Counted from the first letter of the stretch, positions 13,990-23,735 are shown. The stretch is 64,000 nucleotides of DNA from Candidatus Lachnocurva vaginae (GCA_011082265.1 CP049781.1:1178001-1242000), one strand, 5' to 3'. A program made the numbers and translations. The notes: generated by a model from the letters alone, not told the origin.

Positions 13990-15210
13990 TTAGTCCTTAT
14001 ATCCCATCTTAGGTCTTACCGATTTTAGTGATTCTACAAATCTATTTGCATCCTCTTTTGTATTATAAAATGAAAAGCTTGCTCTAGTCGTTGACATAAC
14101 TCCCAAAAACCTATGTAAAGGCTCAGCACAGTGGTGTCCCGCTCTTACACATACATTATCCGCTGCCATAATAGCTGATACATCATGCGGGTGAACTCCT
14201 TCAACAGAAAAAGTTATAATTCCATTATGCTCTTTAGCTTTTGTTGAACCTATAACATTTACATGAGGTATTTCTTTAACTTTTGAAAATGCATACTCTG
14301 TAACTTCTTCTTCTCTTTTCATTATAGTATCAAAAGAAATTTCTTTTATAAATCGAATTGCCTCTAAAAGCCCTATTGCACCTTCTGCATTTACTGTTCC
14401 TGCTTCAAATTTATGAGGAGTTTTTGTAAATTTTGCACCTTCTAAAGTTACTCTGTCTATCATTTCTCCGCCGGATAAAAACGGAGGCATTTTATCAAGA
14501 ATTTCCTTTTTTCCATATAAAACTCCAATTCCCATAGGTGCATACATTTTATGTCCCGAGAAAGATAAAAAGTCTAAGTCTATGTCTTTTACATCTACAG
14601 GCATGTGAGGAACGCTCTGTGCTCCGTCAACAGAAATTAGAGCTCCTACACTATGTGCAATTTTAGCAAATTCTTTTACATCATTTACTCGTCCGTAGAC
14701 ATTACTAACATGCGTAATTGAAACTATTTTCGTTTTATTAGAAATCTTTTCCTTTAATTTTGAAGGTGATAACTCGCCATCCTTATCAGGATAAATATAT
14801 GTAAGAGTAGCTTTCGTCTTTTTAGCTACCATCTGCCAAGGAAGCATATTACTGTGATGCTCCATTACAGAGATTATAATTTCATCGCCTTCTTTTAAGA
14901 AGTTAAGACCGTAGCTATATGCGATTAAATTTAAGCTTTCCGTAGCATTTCTTGTAAATACGATTTCATTTCTATCCGCTTTTATAAAATCTGCTACTTC
15001 TTTTCTCGCATCTTCATAAAGATCCGTTGCCTTTATCGATAAATCATAAAGTCCCCTCATCGGGTTTGCATTACTTTCTTCATAATAATGCTTTATAGCA
15101 TCTATAACGCATTTCGGTTTTTGAGTAGTAGCCGAATTATCAACATACGTAAAATTTTCATTGTCTAATATCGGAAAATATTTTCGTATTTCAATATCTT
15201 CTTTTGTCAT
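13990..15210 (-). CDS. sufS: Cysteine desulfurase SufS
   Basis: 406 residues, class II (SufS-type) PLP-dependent cysteine desulfurase. It converts cysteine to alanine and a protein persulfide. PLP-binding Lys221 lies in SFSGHKMYAP, and the active-site Cys361 in VRAGHHCAEPLH with the short loop of the SufS group. The length is normal. Its place between sufD and sufU gives the standard Gram-positive order sufC-(B/D)-S-U, here with sufB before sufD. Confidence 0.97.
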   Translation of the reverse strand: MTKEDIEIRKYFPILDNENFTYVDNSATTQKPKCVIDAIKHYYEESNANPMRGLYDLSIKATDLYEDARKEVADFIKADRNEIVFTRNATESLNLIAYSYGLNFLKEGDEIIISVMEHHSNMLPWQMVAKKTKATLTYIYPDKDGELSPSKLKEKISNKTKIVSITHVSNVYGRVNDVKEFAKIAHSVGALISVDGAQSVPHMPVDVKDIDLDFLSFSGHKMYAPMGIGVLYGKKEILDKMPPFLSGGEMIDRVTLEGAKFTKTPHKFEAGTVNAEGAIGLLEAIRFIKEISFDTIMKREEEVTEYAFSKVKEIPHVNVIGSTKAKEHNGIITFSVEGVHPHDVSAIMAADNVCVRAGHHCAEPLHRFLGVMSTTRASFSFYNTKEDANRFVESLKSVRPKMGYKD

Positions 15211-15249
15211 AATATTCCTTACTAACTTTATATAAGAGTAGAAATTTTA

Positions 15250-16260
15250 TTAATCTTCAAATTCCACTTTTGGAATCTTTGCTTTAATTTCGTCAACCAT
15301 AGCATTTGACATCATTTCATAAATCATCTTTTCCGGAAGTCCTCTTGATCTCATATAATGCATTATATTTTCATCAAGTCTTCCAAGTGATGCTCCGTGG
15401 CTTCCCTCAACATCTTCTTCATCGCAAAGAATTACAGGAACTGTCTTATTATGAACGTCTTTATCCATAAGAATAACTTTCTCAAGCTCACTTCCCTTTG
15501 ACCCCGGACATCCATGATTAAAGTTGATAGTTCCTCTGAACGCTTTACTTGAGTGATGTCTCATAACACCATAAACTGTAGTATCTGCATTACATTTTTT
15601 ATTTCTGTAGTCAGCTACAGAATTTATATCAAGCATCTCATGATCCTTTGTAGTATAAGCCATATCATAAGTAAAGTTTCCTCTTTCTCCTTTTAATGAG
15701 GCAAAGTTTCCATAATAATTTTCTTTTCCTCCCAAAACTAGCTGGATTAAATGGAAGCTTGCACTTTTACCTATAACTCCTCCTATATCATTTGCAAATG
15801 CACTATCTTCATCAATGTCGCTTTGCTCTATTAAATTTAAAGCTGCATTGTCTTTAAGAATATATCTTATTTCAAGAGCTGCCACATCTTCATCTTTTCC
15901 CTTAATATCTATGAATATGTTTGCCTTTGTATTCTCGTTGACTTTTATTTCAACTCCTGCTTTTCCTCCTCCTGTGATATCGAGAGAAAGCTTAATTGCA
16001 GCATTATCGCAATTTTCTTTAGTTTCTATCTTTAAAATATTTTTAGATTTTTCAATTTCTTTTTGAAAATTTTCTCCCATTCCCGTTTCTATATTTTTTA
16101 TAGAGAACTCTTCGCTTTTTTCTATAATAAATTTATCCGAATTATGCTCTATAGAAATAAGAAGCTTATTATTATTCGGATATGGCATTTTTGCATTATT
16201 TATCCCAAGCCAGTTAAAAGTAGGAGAAGGCATACTATTTACAATCATTTTATTTTCCAT
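15250..16260 (-). CDS. sufD: SufD Fe-S scaffold subunit
   Basis: 336 residues of the SufB/SufD beta-helix family. SufD pairs with SufB and SufC in the SufBC2D scaffold. The core motifs lie in the C-terminal half: RHHSSKAFRGTINF, then EKVILMDKDVHNKTVP and EDVEGSHGASLGRLDEN, ending with MHYMRSRGL. The N-terminal half is shorter and more diverged than in Proteobacterial SufD (about 420 residues), as is usual for short clostridial forms. It starts 8 bp after sufB. Confidence 0.93.
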   Translation of the reverse strand: MENKMIVNSMPSPTFNWLGINNAKMPYPNNNKLLISIEHNSDKFIIEKSEEFSIKNIETGMGENFQKEIEKSKNILKIETKENCDNAAIKLSLDITGGGKAGVEIKVNENTKANIFIDIKGKDEDVAALEIRYILKDNAALNLIEQSDIDEDSAFANDIGGVIGKSASFHLIQLVLGGKENYYGNFASLKGERGNFTYDMAYTTKDHEMLDINSVADYRNKKCNADTTVYGVMRHHSSKAFRGTINFNHGCPGSKGSELEKVILMDKDVHNKTVPVILCDEEDVEGSHGASLGRLDENIMHYMRSRGLPEKMIYEMMSNAMVDEIKAKIPKVEFED

Positions 16261-16268
16261 AATATCTC

Positions 16269-17681
16269 CTATCCTATAGTTCCCTTCATCTCAAGACTTA
16301 TGAGGTTATTCATTTCTGTTGCATACTCAAGAGGAAGCTCTTTACTTACGTTGTCAGCAAATCCTCTTACTATCATAGCTCTAGCATCTTCTTCACTCAT
16401 GCCTCTTGACATAAGATAGAATATAACACCGTCGCTTATTCGACCGATTTTAGCCTCATGTCCTATATCAGTTTTGTTATTTTTTACATCCATAACAGGA
16501 ATTGTATCGGAACGTGATATATCATCAACCATAAGAGATTCACAGCAAGTTGAAGATTTCGAGTTTGCAGCTTCTTCTCCAACCTTTACAACGCTTCTGA
16601 ACACGTTGATACCGCCATCCTTACTTATAGATCTTGTATTTATATAACTATATGTATTTTTACCGATATGGTTAACCTTACATCCGGTATCTAAGAACTG
16701 TCCTTTTCCTGCAAATGTAACTCCTGTAAATTCCGATCTTGAATTATCTCCTTTAAGAACACTTTCAGGATAAAGATAAGATATATGTGATCCGAATGAA
16801 CCGGAAATCCATTCAATCTTTCCATTTTCCTCTACAAGTGCTCTTTTCGTATTAAGGTTATACATATTTTTAGACCAGTTTTCGATAGTTGAATATCTTA
16901 CAGTTGAATTCTTTCCAACATAGATTTCAACGCAACCTGCGTGAAGATTTGCAACATTATATTTAGGAGCAGAGCATCCTTCAATAAAATGAACATATGC
17001 ATCATCTTCTACAATTATAAGAGTATGTTCAAACTGTCCTGCACCTTTTGCGTTAAGTCTGAAATATGACTGAAGAGGAATATCAACCTTTACTCCTTTA
17101 GGAACATAAACAAATGATCCTCCTGACCATACAGCACCGTGCAGTGCCATAAACTTATGATCCGTTGCTGGAATAAGCTTCATAAACTTTTCCTTTATAA
17201 GGTCATTATATTTTCCTTCAGAAAGTGCAGTTTCAATATCTGTATAAACTACTCCCTGATCTGCAACTTCCTTTTTTACATTATGATATACAATCTCTGA
17301 ATCATACTGTGCTCCGACACCTGCAAGAGATTTTCTTTCAGCTTCTGGAATTCCCAATTTTTCAAATGTATCCTTTATATCCTTAGGAACATTATCCCAA
17401 TTGCTTCCCATTTTATTCATGTTTGGACGAACATAAGTTACGATATTATCCATATCAAGTCCATCTATCGAAGGTCCCCATGTAGGAAAAGGAATTTCGT
17501 TAAAAAGCTTTAATGACTTAAGTCTAAAATCTCTCATCCAGTCCGGATCATGTTTTTCTTTAGAAATTTGAAGAACAATGTCTTCTGTAAGACCTTCTTT
17601 TACCTTATAATAATTGCTTTCATCATATTTAAAATCATAAAGGCTTCTATCTACATCGGAGACAACTGTTTTTTCTCTCAT
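16269..17681 (-). CDS. sufB: SufB Fe-S scaffold subunit
   Basis: 470 residues, full family length. Core of the SufBCD complex on which Fe-S clusters are assembled. Typical segments are FNEIPFPTWGPSI near the start, GVQYDSE-like GVGAQYDSEIVYHN, then YVPKGVKVDIPLQSYFR, FIEGCSAPKY, RYSTIENWSKNMYNLNTKR, STCCESLMV and the C-terminal GHEAKIGRIS. The N-terminal leading residues are the usual variable part. It is 9 bp downstream of sufC. Confidence 0.97.
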   Translation of the reverse strand: MREKTVVSDVDRSLYDFKYDESNYYKVKEGLTEDIVLQISKEKHDPDWMRDFRLKSLKLFNEIPFPTWGPSIDGLDMDNIVTYVRPNMNKMGSNWDNVPKDIKDTFEKLGIPEAERKSLAGVGAQYDSEIVYHNVKKEVADQGVVYTDIETALSEGKYNDLIKEKFMKLIPATDHKFMALHGAVWSGGSFVYVPKGVKVDIPLQSYFRLNAKGAGQFEHTLIIVEDDAYVHFIEGCSAPKYNVANLHAGCVEIYVGKNSTVRYSTIENWSKNMYNLNTKRALVEENGKIEWISGSFGSHISYLYPESVLKGDNSRSEFTGVTFAGKGQFLDTGCKVNHIGKNTYSYINTRSISKDGGINVFRSVVKVGEEAANSKSSTCCESLMVDDISRSDTIPVMDVKNNKTDIGHEAKIGRISDGVIFYLMSRGMSEEDARAMIVRGFADNVSKELPLEYATEMNNLISLEMKGTIG

Positions 17682-17690
17682 CTTAGCCTC

Positions 17691-18440
17691 CTATTTCTCG
17701 TATTTTGCGAATCCATTTTCATTAATATAATCAACAAGTTCTCTTCCACCAACATCCTTTACATGTCCACCGACAAGTACATGTGTTTTATCTACTGTAA
17801 GAGCTTCAAGAATTCTGGTTACATGAGTAATTATCATAAGTGCTCCGCCTACAGTTTTCTTATATTCTCTTATTCCCTTAGAAACTGTTCTTGTAGCATC
17901 TACATCAAGTCCCGAATCTGTTTCATCAAGGATTGCAAGATCCGGCTTTAACATTAATAGCTGTAATATCTCAGCCTTCTTCTTTTCTCCTCCTGAGAAT
18001 CCTACATTTAAATCACGGTCTGCATAAGAAGGATCCATATCAAGAAGTCTCATTGTATCTGTAAGCTTCTTCTTGAAATCCCAAAGTCTTATATGCTCAC
18101 CTGTTTTATTTTCAATAGCTGTACGAATAAAATTTGCAAGTGTGATTCCCGGAACCTCTACAGGGCTTTGGAAAGTCATATACATTCCAAGTTTTGCAAT
18201 TTTATCTGTATCTTCTCCCGTTACATCCTGTCCTTTAAATATAATTGTACCGCCTGTAATTTCATACTGCGGATCTCCTAAAAGAGCAGAGCCTAAAGTT
18301 GATTTTCCAGCTCCGTTAGGTCCCATAATTACATGCGTTTCTCCTTTATTTACAGTTAAATCTATTCCATGTAAAATTTCAAGGTCCTCATCTTTTACCT
18401 TAACAGTAAGTCCCTTGACATCTAAAATTTTATCGCTCAC
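17691..18440 (-). CDS. sufC: SufC ATPase
   Basis: 249 residues, ABC-type ATPase of the SufBC2D scaffold. It has Walker A GPNGAGKST, signature FSGGEKKKAEILQ, Walker B LAILDETDSGLD and the switch His in ITHVTRIL. I chose the GTG at 18440, which has AGGAGG at the right distance. The frame upstream to 18485 has no such site and would add 15 unusual residues. It is the first gene of the operon; the promoter must lie in 18441-18606. No Rrf2/IscR/SufR regulator gene is next to it. Confidence 0.96.
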   Translation of the reverse strand: MSDKILDVKGLTVKVKDEDLEILHGIDLTVNKGETHVIMGPNGAGKSTLGSALLGDPQYEITGGTIIFKGQDVTGEDTDKIAKLGMYMTFQSPVEVPGITLANFIRTAIENKTGEHIRLWDFKKKLTDTMRLLDMDPSYADRDLNVGFSGGEKKKAEILQLLMLKPDLAILDETDSGLDVDATRTVSKGIREYKKTVGGALMIITHVTRILEALTVDKTHVLVGGHVKDVGGRELVDYINENGFAKYEK

Positions 18441-18606
18441 TTTTATCCTCCTACATAAGATATAAATGCTTATATTCCTAATCATTAATAAAATAATTTT
18501 TGTTATAACAGCTTAATATATAATTATAAATTAAATAAATTTTTTATCAATAAATCTTAAATTAATATAAAGAATGCTATAAGAACCGTAAAAGCTATAA
18601 TTTCCA

Positions 18607-19038
18607 TTAAAAAGTAAAAAGTTTATGAAGCATACTTATTAATATTTCCATTTCCTTCGGAGATAAGTTTATGCAGCTTCCTACTTTTTTTGGAATAGCA
18701 AGGCTTTTTTCTCTAAGCTCCATTCCTTTTTTAGTAATGCTCACATTTACAACTCTTTCATCTGATATACTTCTTTCCCTCTTTAATAGTCCGCCTTCTT
18801 CCATTTTTTTAAGTAGAGGAGTAAGTGTTCCAGTATCTAAATATAATCTTTCTCCTAAATCCTTTATTTTAACTTCTTTTTCCTCCCAAAGCACCATAAG
18901 TGTTATATATTGCGTATATGTAAGACCTAAAGGCTTTAAAAAAGGAGTATATGTTTTTACTATTTTTCTGCTTACTGCATATAATGGAAAACATAATTGG
19001 TTATCAAGTTTTAAAGAATCATATTTTTTATTATCCAT
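18607..19038 (-). CDS. OhrR-type MarR regulator
   Basis: 143 residues of the MarR winged-helix family. The N-terminal LKLDNQLCFPLYAVSRKI matches OhrR regulators, with the peroxide-sensing Cys16 (Cys15 in Bacillus subtilis OhrR). The winged helix follows (YTQYITLMVLWEE, DLGERLYLDTGTLTPLLKKM, DERVVNVSIT). OhrR represses the ohr peroxidase gene until its Cys is oxidised. No ohr gene is next to it in this window, so the target is elsewhere or different. It lies just upstream of the suf operon in the same direction, so a link to oxidative or Fe-S stress is plausible but unproven. Confidence 0.88.
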   Translation of the reverse strand: MDNKKYDSLKLDNQLCFPLYAVSRKIVKTYTPFLKPLGLTYTQYITLMVLWEEKEVKIKDLGERLYLDTGTLTPLLKKMEEGGLLKRERSISDERVVNVSITKKGMELREKSLAIPKKVGSCINLSPKEMEILISMLHKLFTF

Positions 19039-19123
19039 AATAACTCCTTACAAAATCAACAAATTATACATATACAACAGAATAAATAATATTTTATAAA
19101 ACTATATTTGTCAATTTTAGTTG

Positions 19124-19168
19124 AAAAAAAAATACATAGAGTAAAATTATTTTTAACTCTATGTATTA
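19124..19168 (-). terminator. Terminator of the EAL-HDOD gene
   Basis: In the minus direction ATACATAGAGT and ACTCTATGTAT form an 11-bp stem with a loop of about 16 nt, followed by TTTTTTTT. It lies directly after the stop of the EAL-HDOD gene. Confidence 0.85.
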
Positions 19169-19171
19169 TAT

Positions 19172-20401
19172 TTATTTTTGAATATTATTTATCTTAAGAA
19201 GATAGTCATCAGCCCATTTAATTGCCTGTAAGTAAAGCTCCGGTACCTTATTTACATCAAGCTGAATTTCTTTAGATATTTCATCTATTTTATCCCATTC
19301 AGCCTCTTCATAGGATAAAATTATATCCATTATAGGATATAAGGTAGAGCTTTTATCCAGCATGATTGCCTTTTTTACATCCTCAGTCATTGGTATCTCA
19401 GATAAAACTTTCTCCTTAGTTTTACCTAAAATTGCATCAATTAGTGAGAAAAGTCCTATAAGCGATGCTTGATATCTTTGATTTCTTTTATTAGAATTCA
19501 TTGCAATAAGCTCAGCAAATTTTGAACGTATTACAGACATTTTTACAAGCTCGGAAGGCTTTTCCTTTGTAAAATTCTGTAGCATTATAAAGTTCAGCCA
19601 TTTATCAATTTCTTTAAGGCCTAAAATAGAAATCGCATGCCTTATTGATGATACTTCACTTGTAAGAGAGAAAGTATTTACAAGTTTTAAAATCTTATAA
19701 CTCATATCAACATCGGATTCTATTATTCTTTCAATTTCACCAAAATCCGGTTCTTCTTTTTGCATTTCTTCTTTTATACGTAAATATTGATATTTTATTC
19801 CCGATGTAGACTTACTTTTCACGACTTGAGGCTTTGAAAAGAAATATCCTTGAAAATAATCATAGCCTAATTCATAAGCCTTATTATATTCTTCAGCTGT
19901 TTCAACCTTTTCTGCGAGAAACTTATTTTTTCCATTGCTAAAACGTTTTATTATTTCTTCAGCACCGGATAAACCTGTTTGAATAAAATCAACTTTTATA
20001 ATGTCATATAATGGAACTGTTTTCATGTATTGATATTCAAGAGTAAAATCGTCAAGTGCTAATGTATAACCTTCTCTTTTAAGATTAATAAGATTGCTCA
20101 TAATTTTTCTGTCAGGAATAACAGTTTCCAGAACTTCTATGACCACTTTATCTTTATTAAGCAATTTAGGAATTTCATTATTTATAAGTGTTTGATCAAA
20201 ATTTATAAATCCTATTTTATCTTCAATTAAATTTTCCATTCCTATGTTGATATAACTATTTGTAATAAGAATGGCAGTTGCCTTTGAAGAATTTACAGAT
20301 TCATCGAAAAAATTCTTAAGAGAATTCCTATAGAGTAATTCATATGCAACAATTTCATTGTCCCTATTAAAAATAGGTTGTCTCGCTACAAATATATCCA
20401 T
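19172..20401 (-). CDS. EAL and HDOD domain signalling protein (YuxH-like)
   Basis: 409 residues. The N-terminal EAL-like domain (about 1-200) starts VARQPIFNRDNEIVAYELLYR, keeps LALDDF and KFLAEKVET and ends GYFFSKP. The C-terminal HDOD domain (about 205-400) has ILKLVNTFSL and IRHAISILGL. Proteins of this architecture usually have an EAL domain that no longer degrades cyclic di-GMP, and act as signalling adaptors. I chose the ATG at 20401 over a GTG five codons earlier. It is monocistronic with its own terminator. Whether cyclic di-GMP is used by this organism is not visible here. Confidence 0.88.
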   Translation of the reverse strand: MDIFVARQPIFNRDNEIVAYELLYRNSLKNFFDESVNSSKATAILITNSYINIGMENLIEDKIGFINFDQTLINNEIPKLLNKDKVVIEVLETVIPDRKIMSNLINLKREGYTLALDDFTLEYQYMKTVPLYDIIKVDFIQTGLSGAEEIIKRFSNGKNKFLAEKVETAEEYNKAYELGYDYFQGYFFSKPQVVKSKSTSGIKYQYLRIKEEMQKEEPDFGEIERIIESDVDMSYKILKLVNTFSLTSEVSSIRHAISILGLKEIDKWLNFIMLQNFTKEKPSELVKMSVIRSKFAELIAMNSNKRNQRYQASLIGLFSLIDAILGKTKEKVLSEIPMTEDVKKAIMLDKSSTLYPIMDIILSYEEAEWDKIDEISKEIQLDVNKVPELYLQAIKWADDYLLKINNIQK

Positions 20402-20491
20402 CTTTTTTACCTGCACTTAATTTTACACAAAATTATCCAATATTCACACAACATAATATATAATAACAGATTTTGCGAAAAAATAATATCC

Positions 20492-20549
20492 GTTATTTAT
20501 CATTATCATCTAAATAATCTGCTATTTGTCATTATTATCTAAATAGTCT
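20492..20549 (-). repeat. Tandem duplication of the J-domain gene 3' end
   Basis: Two 29-bp units (20521-20549 inside the gene end and 20492-20520 after it). The second still reads DYLDDNDK followed by a stop, matching the true C-terminus DYLDNNDK and its stop. The copy is about 85 percent identical, so it is not brand new. Confidence 0.85.
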
Positions 20550-20989
20550 TCTATAATCCTTGCGGCAAGTATCGATCTTATTGATTTGAATGCTCTATTT
20601 ATGGATTCTTCCCGCTCTTTTTTCTTTTTTTCAATCTGCCTTTTTTTATTACTTTCCTGAATAAGCTTTTCAAGTTTTCTTTGACGTTCTTCTTGTTTTT
20701 TTTGCTCCTTTTGTAATCTTGTATTGCCTTCTCTCCTTCTTTCGCTGAAGCTATATCTATTTTTAGCATCTCCAAATATTCTTACCTTTGATTCTTCGGA
20801 TTTTTGATTTTTTAAACATTCATATGCTTCTTTTATTTGATATAATTTCGGATTAACATCATCACTGCCATTATTGTCCGGATGAAGTTCTTTTAAAAGG
20901 CTTAAATATCTTTCTCTTATTTCATTTTTTGTCGAATTTTTTTTTAATCCAAGTATAGAAAGGGCCTTATCTCTACTTAGTTTTTTCAT
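20522..20989 (-). CDS. J-domain protein
   Basis: 155 residues. An N-terminal J domain (about 4-65) carries the HPD motif in KELHPDNNG, which stimulates the ATPase of an Hsp70 (DnaK) partner. The rest is a highly charged helical, probably coiled-coil segment rich in Lys, Arg, Glu and Gln, with no zinc-finger or client-binding domain. It is therefore not DnaJ itself but a short J-protein of unknown client. AAGGAA precedes the ATG. It lies 26 bp upstream of the end of folC in the same direction. Confidence 0.88.
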   Translation of the reverse strand: MKKLSRDKALSILGLKKNSTKNEIRERYLSLLKELHPDNNGSDDVNPKLYQIKEAYECLKNQKSEESKVRIFGDAKNRYSFSERRREGNTRLQKEQKKQEERQRKLEKLIQESNKKRQIEKKKKEREESINRAFKSIRSILAARIIEDYLDNNDK

Positions 20990-21015
20990 AGCTATTCCTT
21001 AATAAACTTTTTGTT

Positions 21016-22482
21016 TTATTTTTCCTTTAACTTATCTTTATTTTTTAGAATTTCTCCTATCAAATAAAGAGAACCGAAGCATATTATTATACTGTCATTT
21101 ACTTTGCTTTGTTCTTTCATTTCTGTACTTGTTATTTTTCTATTTTGTTCTTTTATTTCTGTGCTTATTCTGTTTCTATTTTTTGCTTTTAAATTTTCTT
21201 TTATTTTCTTCTTTGCTTTTATTATAGCTGATACACATGTGCCTTCAAATTCTGCTAAAATCCCATTTTCATTCAACTCTTTTGCTAAAATTTTTCCGTC
21301 TAAAGCTCTTTTATTTTTTATATCAACAGTATATATATATGAAAAATTTTCTTTTATAATTTTATAAATAGACTTTCTGTCTTTATCCTTTAGAATGCTG
21401 AAAACTCCAATAAAATCTCTACCCGGATATTTTAATGTCATACTTCTTATAAATGCATTTACTGCCTGCGGATTATGAGACCCGTCAATTATTATTAAAG
21501 GTTTATCATTTATAATTTGAAAACGTCCCGGCCATGATACTTTCTTAAGTCCATTTTTTATATATTCATCAAAATATTTTTCTTTTAATTCTTTTATTCC
21601 TTTATCTTTTTCAATATCAAATAAAGTTTTTACAGCTAAAATTGCAGTTTTTATATTTTCTTTCTGATAATCTCCTTTAAGAGACGTTTCTTCAATATAT
21701 TCTTCTATATGATTTTTTATAAAATTTGAAATATCGCCTAACTCATTTTTATTTATTAATTTAAGCTTATCATCTTCTCCTTTATCTAATAATTTAAGCT
21801 TATCGTCTTTCTTTTCTTTATAAAAATCTCCTGTATAAATGTATGATACTCCCACTTCTTTTGCTTTATTTTCTATCGTATCTACTACTTCTTTTACATT
21901 TTCTCCAATAACAAGTCTTGTCCCCTTTTTTAAAATGCCCGCTTTTTCCTTTGCAATCGATACAACATCATTTCCAAGATATTTTGTGTGATCAAGTCCT
22001 ATTTTTGTTATTACTGAAACCAAAGGAACACAGTTAATTCCCGTTGTAGCATCAAGTCTTCCACCAAGACCCGTTTCAAGAACAACATAATTTGCTTTTT
22101 TCTTTTTAAAATACAAAAGAGCTATCATAAGACTGTCGTCAAACATAGTGGAATTAACCTTATCTCCTACATCCTTAACAGCACTTCCGATAGCTAAAAG
22201 TTCTTCATCGTCTATATCTTTTCCATTAAATTTTATACGCTCATTAAATTCTATTAAATGAGGGCTTGTAAAAAGCCCTACATTAAATCCCGCTTCCATC
22301 AAAATCGAGCTTATCATTGCGGCTACCGAACCTTTTCCATTTGTTCCCGCGATATGTATAATTTTCATACTATGCTCAGGGCAAGAGAAATATTTTGTAT
22401 ATTCACTCATTATCTCTTTACCACTCTTTTTTAAGAAACGCTTCTTTGCGTATAAATATTCTAAAAATTCTTTTTTATTCAC
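21016..22482 (-). CDS. folC: Folylpolyglutamate/dihydrofolate synthase
   Basis: 488 residues from a GTG at 22482, which follows the degV stop by 1 bp. FolC joins dihydropteroate with glutamate or extends the polyglutamate tail of folates. It has the P-loop AGTNGKGS, then LFTSPHL, ETGLGGRLDATT, GLDHTKYLG, GRFQIIND and IIDGSHNPQA. Usual length is about 430, and the excess comes from two low-complexity tandem expansions. One is near residues 230-260 (DDKLKLLDKGEDDKLKLINK); the other is near 440-470 (TEIKEQNRK with TEMKEQSK). Both look like in-frame duplications in surface loops. Confidence 0.93.
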   Translation of the reverse strand: MNKKEFLEYLYAKKRFLKKSGKEIMSEYTKYFSCPEHSMKIIHIAGTNGKGSVAAMISSILMEAGFNVGLFTSPHLIEFNERIKFNGKDIDDEELLAIGSAVKDVGDKVNSTMFDDSLMIALLYFKKKKANYVVLETGLGGRLDATTGINCVPLVSVITKIGLDHTKYLGNDVVSIAKEKAGILKKGTRLVIGENVKEVVDTIENKAKEVGVSYIYTGDFYKEKKDDKLKLLDKGEDDKLKLINKNELGDISNFIKNHIEEYIEETSLKGDYQKENIKTAILAVKTLFDIEKDKGIKELKEKYFDEYIKNGLKKVSWPGRFQIINDKPLIIIDGSHNPQAVNAFIRSMTLKYPGRDFIGVFSILKDKDRKSIYKIIKENFSYIYTVDIKNKRALDGKILAKELNENGILAEFEGTCVSAIIKAKKKIKENLKAKNRNRISTEIKEQNRKITSTEMKEQSKVNDSIIICFGSLYLIGEILKNKDKLKEK

Positions 22483-22483
22483 T

Positions 22484-23323
22484 TTAAAGCACCAATATAA
22501 CTCCACCGTCACTTGCATACATAGAACTTATTCCACGTGTTTCGACTATCTTTATATCTTTAAATTTAGCTAATTTTTGCATAGTTTCTTTTAATAACTT
22601 CGCTGTATCAGGGCAATTGCAATGTGAGATTGCAAGTATTTTTTCTTTACAATTTTCAGTAAGCGAAACAGCTATTTCAGCCATTTTTATTATAGCTTTT
22701 CTCATACCTCTCATCTGAGTATATTTTTGAATCATTCCATCGGAGGTTGAACCCATAACAACTTTGATATTAAGTGCACTTGCAAACAAAACTTTCATAT
22801 GACTTATACGCCCCGATTTTAAAAGCGTTTCAAGTGTATCAAGTGTAAAAAATGTATGCTGCTCTCCGATATATGAATTGACTTTATCTATAATAGTATC
22901 GAAGTCATCTCCATTTTCTTCTAATTCTCTTATTTTATCTGCAATTAGAGTTTCACCTACTGATGCCGACTTAGAGTCGAACACATGAATTTTAACATCA
23001 GAATCCTCATGCTCTTCCATAAATATATCCTTAGCTAAGGATGCACTATTATATGATCCACTTAATTTTGATGACAAAGTTACAATATATAATCTGTCAG
23101 CTCCATCAAAATGTTTAATATAATCATCCGGAGAAGGGCATGCCGATTTAGGAGCAGCCTCCGATTTTTTTACTTTTGAAAGAAAATCTGCTTGATTAAA
23201 GTTCTCATCATCTTTAATTTCCTCATTTCCTAAATGTATAGTCAAAGGAATACTAACAAAATGAGAATTATTTTTCATATAATCGAAAAATTCTCCGCAA
23301 CTATCAATTAAAATTTTATACAT
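22484..23323 (-). CDS. DegV family fatty-acid-binding protein
   Basis: 279 residues. DegV/FakB-like proteins hold a fatty acid for phosphorylation by the FakA kinase. The fold's hallmarks are present: the DSCGEF start, SACPSPDDYIKHF, VTLSSKLSGSYNSA, VFDSKSASVGETL, FTLDTLETLLKSGRIS, and the C-terminal SMYASDGGVI. GGAGTT precedes the ATG. folC starts 1 bp after its stop, so the two are co-transcribed. No fakA is visible nearby. Confidence 0.92.
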   Translation of the reverse strand: MYKILIDSCGEFFDYMKNNSHFVSIPLTIHLGNEEIKDDENFNQADFLSKVKKSEAAPKSACPSPDDYIKHFDGADRLYIVTLSSKLSGSYNSASLAKDIFMEEHEDSDVKIHVFDSKSASVGETLIADKIRELEENGDDFDTIIDKVNSYIGEQHTFFTLDTLETLLKSGRISHMKVLFASALNIKVVMGSTSDGMIQKYTQMRGMRKAIIKMAEIAVSLTENCKEKILAISHCNCPDTAKLLKETMQKLAKFKDIKIVETRGISSMYASDGGVILVL

Positions 23324-23403
23324 GTTAACTCCAATTCATAATTTTTATCCATTAAACAAGTAATATTTTAATACATTGGTGATAAAAAATAAATAAATAT
23401 TTC

Positions 23404-23440
23404 AATAAAAAAAAAACGGTATATCTTACGATATACCGCT
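23404..23440 (-). terminator. Terminator of the cold shock gene
   Basis: In the minus direction GCGGTATATC and GATATACCG form a 9-10 bp stem with a 4-nt loop and are followed by TTTTTTTTT. It lies about 90 bp after the cold shock gene stop. Confidence 0.88.
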
Positions 23441-23528
23441 ATAATCTAGTTTAATCCTTATAAAAAATTCATCTATATTCAATATATTAAAAATTTGATA
23501 CTTCGAAACAAACTAAATCATTTATAAC

Positions 23529-23735
23529 TCAGGCTTTATTAACCAAAGTTACATTAACAGCTTGAGGTCCCTTAGCTCCATCCTGAACATCGTACTCTAC
23601 TTCCGCCTGTTCTTTGATAGTCTTAAAACCATCCATATTAATTCCTGAATAATGTACGAATACATCGTTTCCATTCTCATCAGAAATAAAGCCATATCCC
23701 TTTTTCTCATCAAACCACTTAACTGTACCTCTCAT
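23529..23735 (-). CDS. Cold shock protein (CspA family)
   Basis: 68 residues, a single cold-shock domain that binds single-stranded nucleic acid. RNP1 is GYGFIS and RNP2 is VFVHYS, preceded by MRGTVKWFDEKK. I chose the ATG at 23735 with GGGAGG before it, because the family starts exactly here. The frame upstream to 23795 lies in the leader. The leader between the upstream gene and this start is about 95 bp, long enough for the RNA-structure control common in csp genes, but no specific element was recognised. Confidence 0.96.
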   Translation of the reverse strand: MRGTVKWFDEKKGYGFISDENGNDVFVHYSGINMDGFKTIKEQAEVEYDVQDGAKGPQAVNVTLVNKA

